Shown: in pieces, positions 1 to 7,198 of the stretch
Position numbering within the stretch: the first letter of the stretch is position 1
Layout: the number at the start of each line of letters is the position of its first letter
Assembly: GCF_938040765.1 (NCBI RefSeq)
Contig: NZ_CALIAA010000092.1
Coordinates: 1-16,105, forward strand
Source of the DNA: an uncultured Fretibacterium sp.
Lineage (GTDB): Bacteria; Synergistota; Synergistia; Synergistales; Aminobacteriaceae
Reading direction: 5' to 3'
DNA length: 16,105 nt
The notes under the pieces: model-generated
Database searches by the model: none
What the model was told of the DNA's origin: nothing
The model's input: the letters and a program-made list of their open reading frames with translations, nothing else
Made by a program: the position numbers and the translations under genes

Positions 1-1
1 T

Positions 2-877
2 ACCTCTGAATATGACGCTGTAGGTTACTTTTCCAGCGGCTTGGCCGCTGTACGAAAAAACGATAGATACGGTTTTATTGACACGGAAGGAAACCTTGCA
101 ATTCCCTTCCAGTACGAGTGGGCCGGAGGCTTTGTCGGGGACCTGGGGGGCGTCGGCAAGGACGGAAAATACGGTTTCATCAACAAAAAAGGCGAGACCG
201 TTGTCGATTTTGTGTTTGATATTCCTTCTTTGGATACAGCCCCTTTTTATCCTCAATATAACTTGCAGGCTGTGAAGACAGGGCAGATGCGAGGCCTTCT
301 CAACGAGCGTGGGGAATGGGTTGCGGAGCCGAAGTACGAGCGCCTGTACTGCGGGGAGGACCCCTTAATCGGTCTTCAAAAGGACGGCAAGGTGGGGTTC
401 GTCAACCTGAGCGGAGACATCGTCATCGACTTTCAGTTCCTGGGGATTCCTGTAGATGGCGATTCGGATTATCTTGGATCGGGAAGCCTTCCCTATTGCT
501 ACTGCTTTTCCGAGGGAAGGGCGATTGTCCTGATGCCCCCGAAATGGGGCAGTTCAGATTGGTACTCCGGTTATGGCGTCATCGATACGGAGGGTAAGCT
601 CCTCTTTACGTTCGATGCCAATCCATACGGGTTGTACAGCGAGGGGTATCTGGCTGTGCAAAACCTTAGAAAGAAGAAAGCGGGGTTGTTTGACAAGGAG
701 GGGAACTGGATTCCCCTCCCCGAAGAAGTCTGCTTCCGGTTTCCGGGAGTGACGTCTGAGGTGAAGGGCGGCATTCTCAATGTCACGACGTCAAAGGCGA
801 AGCATATAGGAAATTACAAGACAGACGATTTCAAGGCGGGGTACCTGAAAGTCATTAAAGAAGACGAGAAGAGGTGA
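2..877 (+). CDS. WG-repeat protein, 5' end outside window
   Basis: The reading frame is open from base 2 and the protein already reads as repeat sequence there, so the true start lies before the window; the TTG at 41 is internal. The visible part is about 291 residues and holds at least six WG-type repeats of roughly 35-45 residues, each with a core like YGFIDTEG, YGFINKKG, VGFVNLSG, YGVIDTEG or AGLFDKEG followed by a short hydrophobic strand. WG repeats are predicted to form beta-rich scaffold or binding domains; no catalytic residues are visible and I cannot assign a substrate. The last 30 residues leave the repeat pattern and end in a charged tail (KEDEKR). Base composition is clearly less GC-rich than the genes from 1089 onward, which fits a different origin. 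Family confidence is high, function unknown. Confidence 0.85.
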   Translation, partial: TSEYDAVGYFSSGLAAVRKNDRYGFIDTEGNLAIPFQYEWAGGFVGDLGGVGKDGKYGFINKKGETVVDFVFDIPSLDTAPFYPQYNLQAVKTGQMRGLLNERGEWVAEPKYERLYCGEDPLIGLQKDGKVGFVNLSGDIVIDFQFLGIPVDGDSDYLGSGSLPYCYCFSEGRAIVLMPPKWGSSDWYSGYGVIDTEGKLLFTFDANPYGLYSEGYLAVQNLRKKKAGLFDKEGNWIPLPEEVCFRFPGVTSEVKGGILNVTTSKAKHIGNYKTDDFKAGYLKVIKEDEKR

Positions 878-882
878 TTGTT

Positions 883-951
883 ATGGGAAAGAGCAATAAA
901 GAGAAGGAACAGAAATATTTTAGGGCTTGGCTTGAGAATCCAGCCCCGTAA
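883..951 (+). CDS. possible 22-residue small protein
   Basis: An ATG five bases after the stop of the WG-repeat gene opens a 22-residue frame, MGKSNKEKEQKYFRAWLENP followed by AP and stop. The sequence AGAGGTGAT just before it could serve as a ribosome binding site, and the spacing suggests translational coupling. The peptide is strongly charged at its start and amphipathic afterwards. It is too short to judge by coding statistics and resembles no family I know. It could equally be the eroded start of a longer gene or non-coding spacer. Confidence 0.3.
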   Translation: MGKSNKEKEQKYFRAWLENPAP

Positions 952-977
952 AAGACTCCTCCATTCATTCGACATTT

Positions 978-1042
978 GGTAAAAACAACCGGACCGCAGG
1001 TTTGCGGCAGATCTCGCCTTCAGGGATTCGCTGACGGTCCGG
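978..1042 (-). terminator. intrinsic terminator of the slipin gene
   Basis: Read on the minus strand, CCGGACCG (1042-1035) pairs perfectly with CGGTCCGG (996-989) and is followed at once by TTGTTTTTACC (988-978). The 38-base loop can fold further; CCGCA (994-998) and TGCGG (1003-1007) form a small competing hairpin. The U-rich tail on the minus strand places it as the end of the slipin transcript, 47 bases past its stop codon. On the plus strand there is no T tract, so it would be a poor terminator for the WG-repeat gene. Confidence 0.6.
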
Positions 1043-1088
1043 CCGTCGATACGCTATTTCATGGTCAGGGGGTCTTCGCTCGGACACA

Positions 1089-1922
1089 TCAGGCGTCGCC
1101 GCGCGGCGCTTCCGGGGAGCGCTTCTCCTGGGTGCCGCCGAAGGCCCGTTCGACGAACGGACGCACCAGGTCGATGGGGATGGGGAAGAACGTGGTCGAG
1201 CTCTTCTCGGCGCCGATCTCCCGGATGGTCTGGAGGTAGCGGAGCTGCAGGGTCACGGGCGAGACCTCCATCTGCTTGGCGGCCTCGGAGAGCTTCGTGG
1301 CGGCCTGGAGCTCGCCCTCGGCGGCGATGATCTTGGCGCGCCGCTCGCGCTCGGCCTCCGCCTGGCGGGCCATGGCGCGCTTCATGCCCTCGGGCAGCTC
1401 CAGCTCCTTGACCTCGACGGCGCTCACCTTGATGCCCCACGGGTCGGTGCGCTCGTCGATGATCTTCTGGAGCTCGTGGTTGATCTTCTCGCGGGAGGAG
1501 AGCACCTCGTCCAGCTCCACGGACCCGACGACGGAACGCAGCGTGGTCTGGGCCAGCTGGCTGGTGGCCAGAACGTAGTTCTCGACCTCGACGACGGAGT
1601 GGGACGGGTCCAGGACCCGGAAGTAGACGACCGCGTTGACCTTGATGGGCACGTTGTCCTTGGTGATGACCTCCTGGACGGGAACGTCCATGGTCAGGAT
1701 GCGCAGGTCCACGCTTACGGGGCGGTCGATGACCGGGATGAGGAAGACGATGCCGGGCCCGCGGCTGCCGGCCAGCCGTCCGAGCCGGAAGATGACCAAC
1801 CGCTTGTACTCCGGCACGATCCTGACGGACGAGGACAGGATCAGCAGCACGATGAGCAGAATGCCGATCCAGCTGCCGATGTCCGAGAACAGAGACGCCA
1901 ATTCGTTCACGTTGATGATCAT
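1089..1922 (-). CDS. slipin / SPFH-domain membrane protein
   Basis: This 277-residue protein has one N-terminal membrane helix (about residues 15-32, IGILLIVLLILSSSV). A full SPFH/prohibitin domain follows, with the family signatures VPEYKRLVIFRLGR, GPGIVFLIPVID, TMDVPVQEVITKDNVPI and VYFRVLDP. The C-terminal part has the Ala/Glu-rich heptad segment (ARQAEAERERRAKIIAAEGE) typical of oligomerising slipins. Such proteins form membrane-associated rings and are linked to membrane microdomain organisation and quality control. The frame is open far upstream, but ATG at 1922 is chosen because AAGGAG (1936-1931) lies 8 bases before it and the helix begins soon after. Slipins are usually encoded with an NfeD-type partner; none is next to it here. 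It is transcribed alone, divergent from pgsB, and ends before a terminator. Confidence 0.9.
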   Translation of the reverse strand: MIINVNELASLFSDIGSWIGILLIVLLILSSSVRIVPEYKRLVIFRLGRLAGSRGPGIVFLIPVIDRPVSVDLRILTMDVPVQEVITKDNVPIKVNAVVYFRVLDPSHSVVEVENYVLATSQLAQTTLRSVVGSVELDEVLSSREKINHELQKIIDERTDPWGIKVSAVEVKELELPEGMKRAMARQAEAERERRAKIIAAEGELQAATKLSEAAKQMEVSPVTLQLRYLQTIREIGAEKSSTTFFPIPIDLVRPFVERAFGGTQEKRSPEAPRGDA

Positions 1923-2017
1923 GAATAACACTCCTTGCCCTTCAAAATGTGTCAAAAGCATAGCATAAAGCCGCTCTCCGCGCCGTCCGTAAAACTCCCC
2001 GGCGCCGAAACTTTTTC

Positions 2018-2032
2018 GAGCCGTTACGGCTC
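2018..2032. promoter_or_regulatory. perfect inverted repeat in divergent promoter region
   Basis: GAGCCG (2018-2023), TTA spacer, CGGCTC (2027-2032) form a perfect 6-base dyad in the 196-base gap between the divergent slipin and pgsB genes. On the plus strand it is followed by TCTTTTC, so a weak hairpin terminator is possible. Its position just upstream of the putative pgsB -10 element suits an operator better. No regulator can be named. Confidence 0.35.
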
Positions 2033-2049
2033 TCTTTTCGAAAACGGAG

Positions 2050-2055
2050 TACAAT
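2050..2055 (+). promoter_or_regulatory. putative -10 element of the pgs operon
   Basis: TACAAT matches the sigma-70 -10 consensus in five of six positions and lies 63 bases before the chosen pgsB start. No good -35 hexamer is seen at 16-18 bases spacing, so this is tentative. A transcript starting from here would begin near 2062, leaving room for the Shine-Dalgarno at 2105. Confidence 0.25.
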
Positions 2056-2104
2056 GAACGGGTGTTTCGGGGCCGTTCGTGCCCGCGCCTACGGCAATCA
2101 GGAT

Positions 2105-2111
2105 GGGGAGG
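2105..2111 (+). promoter_or_regulatory. ribosome binding site that selects the TTG start of pgsB
   Basis: GGGGAGG lies 7 bases before a TTG at 2119. The alternative GTG at 2062 has no comparable site upstream and would add 19 residues without resemblance to the family. This site therefore decides the start. Confidence 0.55.
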
Positions 2112-2118
2112 CTGTTCA

Positions 2119-3159
2119 TTGTCCGCGTCGTTCGATCCCAGTTCCGTTCCTTTGCGCGTCCTCGTCACGGGGACGCGGGGCAAGAGCAGTCTCGTTCGCC
2201 TGCTGCACGCGGGGCTCCTTGCGTGTGGCCTCAGGTCCTGTGCGCGCATCACGGGGGTCCTCCCGCGCGAACTGTCCCCATCGGGCTGCCGGACGATCCG
2301 CCGCGCCGCGCCGGCTCACGTCCGGGAGATGCGCTGGTGGCTCGCGCAGGTCCCGCGGGGCACGGATGCCGTCGTCATGGAGAACAGCGCCGTCGCCCCG
2401 GAGCTTCAGGAGGCTGCGGGAGCCTGGCTGCGTCCGACTCTGGTGGTGTGGACGACGCTGCGGTCCGACCATGCGGAGGCCTGGGGGCCGGGCATCGAGG
2501 GGGCGGCGCGCGCCCTGACGAAAGGGGTGCCGCGCGGCGTCCCGGTGGCTGGCGGACCGGAGACCGCTCATCCGGGGCTGACGAGCCTTCTGCGTGAGCG
2601 CGGCTGTCCGCTGCACATCCTGTCCGGACCGGAAACGCCGGCCTCGCACCGTGAGGCGAACCTGGCTCTCGCGCTCCACGCGCTCTCGCTCTGCGGGATC
2701 CCCGCGGAACGGCTCTCCGCCGCGCGGCTGGAGATGGCGGCCCTGTCCCCCGACATCGCGGACTTCCGGGTGCTGGGGGAGGGGGAGGACCTGCTGGCCG
2801 CGGCCTTCTCCGCCAACGAGGCGGAGAGCACCGGGCGCCTTTTCGGGGAGACGGGCTGGAACCCTTCGGAGACGACGCTGCTGTACCACCACCGCCCGGA
2901 CCGTCCCGAGCGGCTGCGCGGCTTCCTGCCTTGGATAGCGTCACGGCCCTGGAGACGGACCGTCTTCACCCGGACGAGGGGCCCTTTCTTCACGCTCCCC
3001 TTCGCCCCGTTCGCGCGTCTGAGCTGGGAGGACGGCATCAGGGACGCGACGTCGTTCGAGGCGTGGCGCCGGGGGCGCGGCCGGGTCTTCGCCTGCGGCA
3101 ACGTCGCCGGGTGGCCGCTGGAGTTTCTGGCCCGATGTGAGGATGTGAGGCTGTCATGA
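2119..3159 (+). CDS. pgsB: poly-gamma-glutamate synthase subunit PgsB/CapB
   Basis: This is a 346-residue ATP-dependent amide ligase of the Mur-ligase-related CapB/PgsB family, which activates the gamma-carboxylate of glutamate and extends the poly-gamma-glutamate chain at the membrane with PgsC. The nucleotide-binding loop is at residues 17-24 (TGTRGKSS, matching NGIRGKST of Bacillus PgsB from memory). Further family blocks are MENSAVAPELQ (SECMAVNPDYQ in Bacillus), LRSDHAEAWGP (EDHMDVMGP), FSANEAEST (FAANDASST), LLYHHRPDRPERLRGF, and a late VFACGNVAGW (VIYGVGNIHG). It is shorter than Bacillus PgsB (about 390 residues) because the N-terminal membrane helix is absent and the P-loop comes almost at once. 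The TTG start is set by the ribosome binding site at 2105. Its end overlaps pgsC by 4 bases. No pgsA/capA or gamma-glutamyltransferase gene follows in the window. Confidence 0.85.
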   Translation: MSASFDPSSVPLRVLVTGTRGKSSLVRLLHAGLLACGLRSCARITGVLPRELSPSGCRTIRRAAPAHVREMRWWLAQVPRGTDAVVMENSAVAPELQEAAGAWLRPTLVVWTTLRSDHAEAWGPGIEGAARALTKGVPRGVPVAGGPETAHPGLTSLLRERGCPLHILSGPETPASHREANLALALHALSLCGIPAERLSAARLEMAALSPDIADFRVLGEGEDLLAAAFSANEAESTGRLFGETGWNPSETTLLYHHRPDRPERLRGFLPWIASRPWRRTVFTRTRGPFFTLPFAPFARLSWEDGIRDATSFEAWRRGRGRVFACGNVAGWPLEFLARCEDVRLS

Positions 3160-3623
3160 ACGAGTTGTTCCTTGTCCCGGCCCCGGCCGCATCCCTGGTC
3201 CTCCGGGAGGGGCTCGTCGTCGGGCTCGGAGTCCTGTTCGGGCTGGTCTGGGGCCGGCGGACGGGCTGGGGCTGCGGCGGGTTGATCACGCCGGGGCTGC
3301 TGGCCCTTCATGCCGCCTCGCCGCACCGCGTCGGGCTGGCCCTGCTGCTGGGCGTTCTCCTTGCCGCTCCTCTGGGCCTGCTGGCCCGCTTCCTCGGGCT
3401 GTACGGGCGCGAGCGGGCGGGGGCCGCCATGCTGCTGGCGCTGGCCGTGCGCCTCGCTTTGGCACCGTTCGTCCCCCCGTCGCTCGGGATCGGTTGGGTC
3501 GTTCCGGGGCTCATCGCCGCGGACGCGGAACGGCAGGGTGCGGCGATGACCCTCTGCGGCGCGCTGTCCTGCACCGTCGCGGCGGTGCTTGCTGCAGGCT
3601 TGATCCGGGGTGTGACGGGATGA
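3156..3623 (+). CDS. pgsC: poly-gamma-glutamate synthase membrane subunit PgsC/CapC
   Basis: A 155-residue, strongly hydrophobic protein with about four or five membrane segments, close to the usual 149 residues of PgsC. The two family blocks are clear: RTGWGCGGLITPGLLAL (RTGILPAGLVVPGYLAL in Bacillus) and LGIGWVVPGLIAADAERQG (RGIGVIVPGLIANTIQRQG). PgsC forms the membrane core of the polymer synthase with PgsB. Its ATG overlaps the pgsB stop (ATGA at 3156-3159), and its own stop overlaps the next start in the same way, so the three genes are translationally coupled. Confidence 0.9.
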   Translation: MNELFLVPAPAASLVLREGLVVGLGVLFGLVWGRRTGWGCGGLITPGLLALHAASPHRVGLALLLGVLLAAPLGLLARFLGLYGRERAGAAMLLALAVRLALAPFVPPSLGIGWVVPGLIAADAERQGAAMTLCGALSCTVAAVLAAGLIRGVTG

Positions 3624-4687
3624 GGCGGTTTTGGCGGCTCGGGACGCTCCTCGGCCCGGGGGCCCCGGCGCGGCTCATGCTCCTGACCGCGGCGCTGTGC
3701 GCCCTCTGGGCCGTGCAGAGCGCGCAGAAGACGCCGCTGAGCGCGGAGGAGTCCCGACTTTATCATAAGGTGGAGTTCGCTCAGGCGTTTTTGTGGGACG
3801 CGTTGGAGCAGGGGGGGATCTCCCCGGATGTAGGGCCCGACCCGTATCGAAGCGGCTTCATCGGCGTCGAGTGGAGTGTGACGACGACCACGCTCGGCTC
3901 CCTGGAGGCCAAGCGATGCGCCACGGACCCCCTGTGGGCCGTCCGGGCCCTGCGCTGGTTCGACGCTCAGGGGCTGAAGGAGGGGGACCGCATCGTGGTC
4001 CTGGCCTCGTCGTCCTTTCCGGGGCTGCTCTACTCCGTGCTGGCGGCGGCGGAGGCGCGCGGACTGCGCGTCGGCCTCGCCGTCTCGCTGGGCTCGTCCA
4101 CCTGGGGGGCCAACCGACCGGAGGCCCCCTGGCCCGTCCTTGCCGGGATACTGCGGCGGGGCGGTTTCCTTGGGCTCGATGCGAAGCCCGCCTTCTACAC
4201 CCTGGGCGGCGAGGAGGAGAACGGCCTCGGGATGCCGGAGGAGGCCAGGGTGCTGCTGGCGGAGGCGGCCTGCTCGGACGGCGTGGAGCTGTTCCGCAAC
4301 GCGACGCTGGACGAGGCGATCGACCGCAAGATGCGCCTGATCGACGGGGACGGTTCGGAGGCCCCCGCGAAGCTGGTCGTCAGCGTTGGCGGGGCGGAGG
4401 GCAACATCGGGACGGACCCCGCGGCGATGAGCCTCGTGCCGGGGGTGCTCGCGCCGGGGGAAGGGCCTCACGCCGGAAACGGGGTGATCGGCATGGCCCT
4501 GAGGGCGGGCCGTCCCGTCCTGTATCTCCTGAACCTGCGCGTCCTGGCGGAGGCGGAGGGGATAGGCTGGGAGGAGCGAAGGCCGGAGTTCGCCGCACGC
4601 GGCTCCGCCATGGCGTCGATCCTCGGGTTGGCGCTGTTCGCTCTGGTCATGGCGACGCACCGCCGCTGGACCTGGGAAGGGGAATGA
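3620..4687 (+). CDS. pgsW: poly-gamma-glutamate system protein (PgsW-type)
   Basis: A 355-residue protein with a membrane helix near the N terminus (about residues 17-35, ARLMLLTAALCALWAVQ) and a second near the C terminus (about 333-348, SILGLALFALVMATHRR). Most of the chain would lie between them, outside the membrane. Conserved-looking glycine-rich segments are SLGSSTWGANRP and VVSVGGAEGNIGTD. It fits the family called poly-gamma-glutamate system protein, found beside pgsB and pgsC in bacteria that lack the usual pgsA neighbour; I assign this from context and length, not from a search. The start is the ATG overlapping the pgsC stop (ATGA, 3620-3623). Its biochemical role is not known to me; a part in polymer export or anchoring is a guess. 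Confidence 0.7.
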   Translation: MRRFWRLGTLLGPGAPARLMLLTAALCALWAVQSAQKTPLSAEESRLYHKVEFAQAFLWDALEQGGISPDVGPDPYRSGFIGVEWSVTTTTLGSLEAKRCATDPLWAVRALRWFDAQGLKEGDRIVVLASSSFPGLLYSVLAAAEARGLRVGLAVSLGSSTWGANRPEAPWPVLAGILRRGGFLGLDAKPAFYTLGGEEENGLGMPEEARVLLAEAACSDGVELFRNATLDEAIDRKMRLIDGDGSEAPAKLVVSVGGAEGNIGTDPAAMSLVPGVLAPGEGPHAGNGVIGMALRAGRPVLYLLNLRVLAEAEGIGWEERRPEFAARGSAMASILGLALFALVMATHRRWTWEGE

Positions 4688-4716
4688 CCGAGGACCGTCG
4701 AGTGTTCGATTGTTAT

Positions 4717-4755
4717 TTGACAATTTTGACATAACGAGAAAAATTTACGTATTCT
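4717..4755 (+). promoter_or_regulatory. putative promoter upstream of C69 dipeptidase 1, distal
   Basis: Two TTGACA hexamers lie 3 bases apart (4717-4722 and 4726-4731). The second is 18 bases before TATTCT (4750-4755), a four-of-six match to the -10 consensus. The surrounding 60 bases are AT-rich in an otherwise GC-rich region, just after the end of the pgs operon. Confidence 0.4.
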
Positions 4756-4805
4756 TTTTCCTTTGTTCAGCGCTTCCTTGGAGATATGAAGTGTCGGAAC
4801 AAGGC

Positions 4806-4823
4806 TGATATAACTGATATAAT
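4806..4823 (+). promoter_or_regulatory. tandem extended -10 promoter elements of the peptidase cluster
   Basis: TGATATAAC (4806-4814) is repeated directly as TGATATAAT (4815-4823). The second copy is a perfect extended -10 (TGN-TATAAT) and the first differs by one base. No strong -35 is present, as is allowed for extended -10 promoters. Transcription would start near 4830 and give a leader of about 97 bases before the first dipeptidase gene. Confidence 0.5.
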
Positions 4824-4852
4824 GAAGGGGATCGGGAGACACGGACGAAGGG

Positions 4853-4867
4853 CGGTCGGGCCGACCG
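4853..4867 (+). promoter_or_regulatory. leader hairpin before C69 dipeptidase 1
   Basis: CGGTCG (4853-4858), loop GGC, CGACCG (4862-4867) form a perfect 6-base-pair stem inside the predicted 5' untranslated leader. It has no T tract after it. It could stabilise the message or act as an operator dyad. Confidence 0.3.
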
Positions 4868-4926
4868 GTTCCCGGCGGCGATCATTTTCTTTTCCATCGT
4901 ATGACTCAGAAAAGGAGATCTTTGGC

Positions 4927-6543
4927 ATGTTTCGTTCCAGACGTAGCTTGTTCCGCACGTTTCTGTGTTCGGCGTTGTGTTTGCTGTCGTTTTCCGCTGC
5001 ACTGGCCTGTACCGACGTGGTGGTAGGCAGGGATGCGTCCGTCGACGGATCCGTCATGACCTGCCATACGGCGGACGGGGCCTACTACGATGCCCAGATC
5101 CGCTTCATCCCCGGCCAGAAGTACCCTGCGGGGACCAGCATGGACGTCTACCGCAACATCGTCGGCGAGGAGCCGGGCGGCTGGGTCAAAGTGGGGGAGA
5201 TCCCCCAAGTCGCTGAGACCTACGGCTACTTCCACGTCGGATACCCCGCGATGAACGAGCACCGCGTCGCCATCGGGGAGACCACGATCGGCCAGAAGGA
5301 GATCCTGAAGACCGTGCCCGGCGGCAAGGCGCTCTTGGCCATCGAGCAGCTGGAGGTCCTCGCGCTGCAGCGCGCCAGGACGGCGCGGGAGGCCATTCAG
5401 GTCATCGGCGAGCTCTCGCAGAAGTACGGGTTCATGCCCTCCTGCGGCACTGAGGGTGAATGTCTCACCATCACCGACCCGGACGAGGCCTGGATATTCC
5501 ACGTGTTCAGCACGGGCTTCGGCTGGACGCAGGAGAGCGGCAAGCCGGGTTCCGTGTGGGCAGCCCAGCGTGTGCCGGACGACGAGGTTGTGGTCGTCCC
5601 CAACATCGCGCGCATCCGCTTCATCGACCCCAAGGATACGAAGAACTTCATCGTTTCGGACAATTACATGCAGCACGCCATCGACAACAAGCTCTACGAT
5701 CCCGACAGCGGCCAGCCCTTCGACTTTCAGGCCGCCTACTCCCCCGCTACGGGCAACGACAACTGGGCCCTGAGCTCCCTCTGGATCCGCAACCGCCTCT
5801 ACACGATCCACAAGGCCCTCGCGCCGAGCCGCGAGTGGGACCCCTACGCGCCCGTCAACGCCTACCCCTTCTCCATCAAGCCGGAGAAGAAGCTTTCCGT
5901 CCGCGACATCATGGGTTTCATCCGCAGCTACCACCAGGGTAGCCCCTTCGATATGACGCTGGACCCCGCCTGGATCGTGGAGGGCAAGGATGGCGCTGCG
6001 GAGCTCAGCCCGCTGACGACCCCTTTCCCCACCCGCCTGCAGCGCAACTTGCTGAAGATCCCCTACTCCCGAAGCATCGCGACCAACGCCTGTGCCTATA
6101 GCTGGGTCTCCCAGATGCGGAAGGACCTGCCGGAGCCGGTGGGCGGCGTGATGTGGTTCGGGTACGACAACCCGGCCCATACCCTCTACGTGCCTGTCTA
6201 CACCGGAACCCGCGACACGAAGGAGAGCTGGAAGTCCAATTTCGACCGCGACAAGCTGAGTTTGGACTGCGCTCAGTGGGCCTTCATGCTCCAGGACGAC
6301 GTGGTGAACTGGCGTTACCAGGAGGCCATCAAGGACCTCGAGGCCGTGAGGAACCCCATTGAGGACGACTTCTTCAAGAGACAGGCCGAGGTGGAGAAGC
6401 AGGCGGCCGACCTCTATAAGGAGTCCCCGGAGAAGGCGTCGGAGTTTCTGACGAAGTATACCATCGAGTGCATGGACCGCGCCGAGAAGGCCTACTGGGA
6501 TCTCAACTTCTCCAGTATCGCGAAGTACACGAACAACCGCTAG
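4927..6543 (+). CDS. secreted C69 family dipeptidase 1
   Basis: A 538-residue peptidase of family C69 (PepD-type N-terminal-nucleophile hydrolases, COG4690), which removes dipeptides or cleaves dipeptides with a thiol nucleophile that must be the first residue of the mature chain. The signal peptide has a basic start (MFRSRRSLFR), a hydrophobic core and an ALA site directly before Cys28. The mature protein therefore starts CTDVVVGRDASVDGS, the family's N-terminal signature. The site does not fit a lipobox (Ala at -3, Leu at -2), so signal peptidase I is favoured. Other blocks shared with the two later paralogs are YFHVGYPAMNEH, IEQLEVLALQRARTAREAI and the C-terminal LTKYTIECMDRAEKAYWDL. An in-frame ATG at 4786 would add 47 residues before the signal peptide; ATG 4927 is preferred because AGGAG (4913-4917) lies 9 bases before it. 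It is the most divergent of the three paralogs. Confidence 0.9.
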   Translation: MFRSRRSLFRTFLCSALCLLSFSAALACTDVVVGRDASVDGSVMTCHTADGAYYDAQIRFIPGQKYPAGTSMDVYRNIVGEEPGGWVKVGEIPQVAETYGYFHVGYPAMNEHRVAIGETTIGQKEILKTVPGGKALLAIEQLEVLALQRARTAREAIQVIGELSQKYGFMPSCGTEGECLTITDPDEAWIFHVFSTGFGWTQESGKPGSVWAAQRVPDDEVVVVPNIARIRFIDPKDTKNFIVSDNYMQHAIDNKLYDPDSGQPFDFQAAYSPATGNDNWALSSLWIRNRLYTIHKALAPSREWDPYAPVNAYPFSIKPEKKLSVRDIMGFIRSYHQGSPFDMTLDPAWIVEGKDGAAELSPLTTPFPTRLQRNLLKIPYSRSIATNACAYSWVSQMRKDLPEPVGGVMWFGYDNPAHTLYVPVYTGTRDTKESWKSNFDRDKLSLDCAQWAFMLQDDVVNWRYQEAIKDLEAVRNPIEDDFFKRQAEVEKQAADLYKESPEKASEFLTKYTIECMDRAEKAYWDLNFSSIAKYTNNR

Positions 6544-6619
6544 CGCCCTTTCGGGTGTTTGGGTTCGGTCGTTTTAAATAAATATCCTTGGTTCCACATT
6601 TTGAAAGGAGATCTTGTGA

Positions 6620-7180
6620 ATGAATCGTAAGGGTTTGTTTCTGCTGGTCCTGGCCCTCTGCCTGACGTCCGCCTCCGGCTTTGCCGCGGACCTGCCCAAG
6701 GTGGAGACTCCGATGATTGCGACGACCTGCGGCCAGAGCCCCGGGGCCATGATGGTCAAAATGTCCTCCATGCAGGCGAAGGTCACCCCGGTCGAGGACA
6801 GCAAGACGATCACCGCCGAGGAGCTCGGGGGCAAGGACTGCAAGACGCTCGTCGTGACCACGGGGACGAGCATGAAGGGCATGGGGGCGGCCGGCACCAA
6901 CGTCGAGAAGGAGATTGCCCGCTGCAAGGCCCTGATCGAGGCGGCGAAGGCGAAGGGTATCCTGGTCATCGGCGCTCACGTCGAGGGCATGGCCCGGCGT
7001 ACCGACGCCTCCGACGAGGCCACGATCAAGGCGGTCATGCCGCTGGTCGACGTCATCCTGGTGATTCAGGACAGCGACAGCGATGGGTTCTTCACGAACT
7101 ACGCCAAGGAACTGGGCAAGGAGCTGATTGTCGTCAAGGATGCCCTCGGCATCGGCGCAAAGCTCGCAGAGATGAAGTAG
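6620..7180 (+). CDS. exported DUF6305-like protein
   Basis: A 186-residue protein with an N-terminal signal peptide (MNRKGLFLLVLALCLTSASG, cleavage probably at GFA-AD) and no further membrane segment. The mature part begins with PMIATTCGQSPGAMMVK, then shows alternating strands and helices (TLVVTTGTSMKGMGAAG, KGILVIGAHVEGMAR, PLVDVILVIQDSDSDGFF, KELIVVKDA), like a small Rossmann-type fold. I assign it to DUF6305 from memory of the Gly-Gln-Ser motif; the family has no established function. It sits between a secreted dipeptidase and a permease, so a role as extracytoplasmic binding or docking component is an inference. AAAGGAG (6604-6610) lies 9 bases before the ATG. The 76-base gap upstream holds an AT-rich patch but no promoter I would defend. 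Confidence 0.7.
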   Translation: MNRKGLFLLVLALCLTSASGFAADLPKVETPMIATTCGQSPGAMMVKMSSMQAKVTPVEDSKTITAEELGGKDCKTLVVTTGTSMKGMGAAGTNVEKEIARCKALIEAAKAKGILVIGAHVEGMARRTDASDEATIKAVMPLVDVILVIQDSDSDGFFTNYAKELGKELIVVKDALGIGAKLAEMK

Positions 7181-7198
7181 GGAAGCGAAGAGAATCGA

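Noticed and set aside
2062..2118. GTG start at 2062 for pgsB
   Set aside because: No ribosome binding site, would begin at the likely transcription start, and adds residues not like the family; TTG 2119 has GGGGAGG 7 bases upstream.
1923..2252. N-terminal extension of the slipin to 387 residues
   Set aside because: The added part is Arg-rich, overlaps the divergent promoter region and pgsB, and the internal ATG 1922 has a perfect ribosome binding site.
4786..4926. In-frame N-terminal extension of dipeptidase 1 from ATG 4786
   Set aside because: It would bury the signal peptide behind 47 residues and includes the promoter and leader; ATG 4927 has a good ribosome binding site.
4906..6180. A 424-codon minus-strand frame
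   Set aside because: Antisense shadow of dipeptidase 1; no motif and no ribosome binding site.
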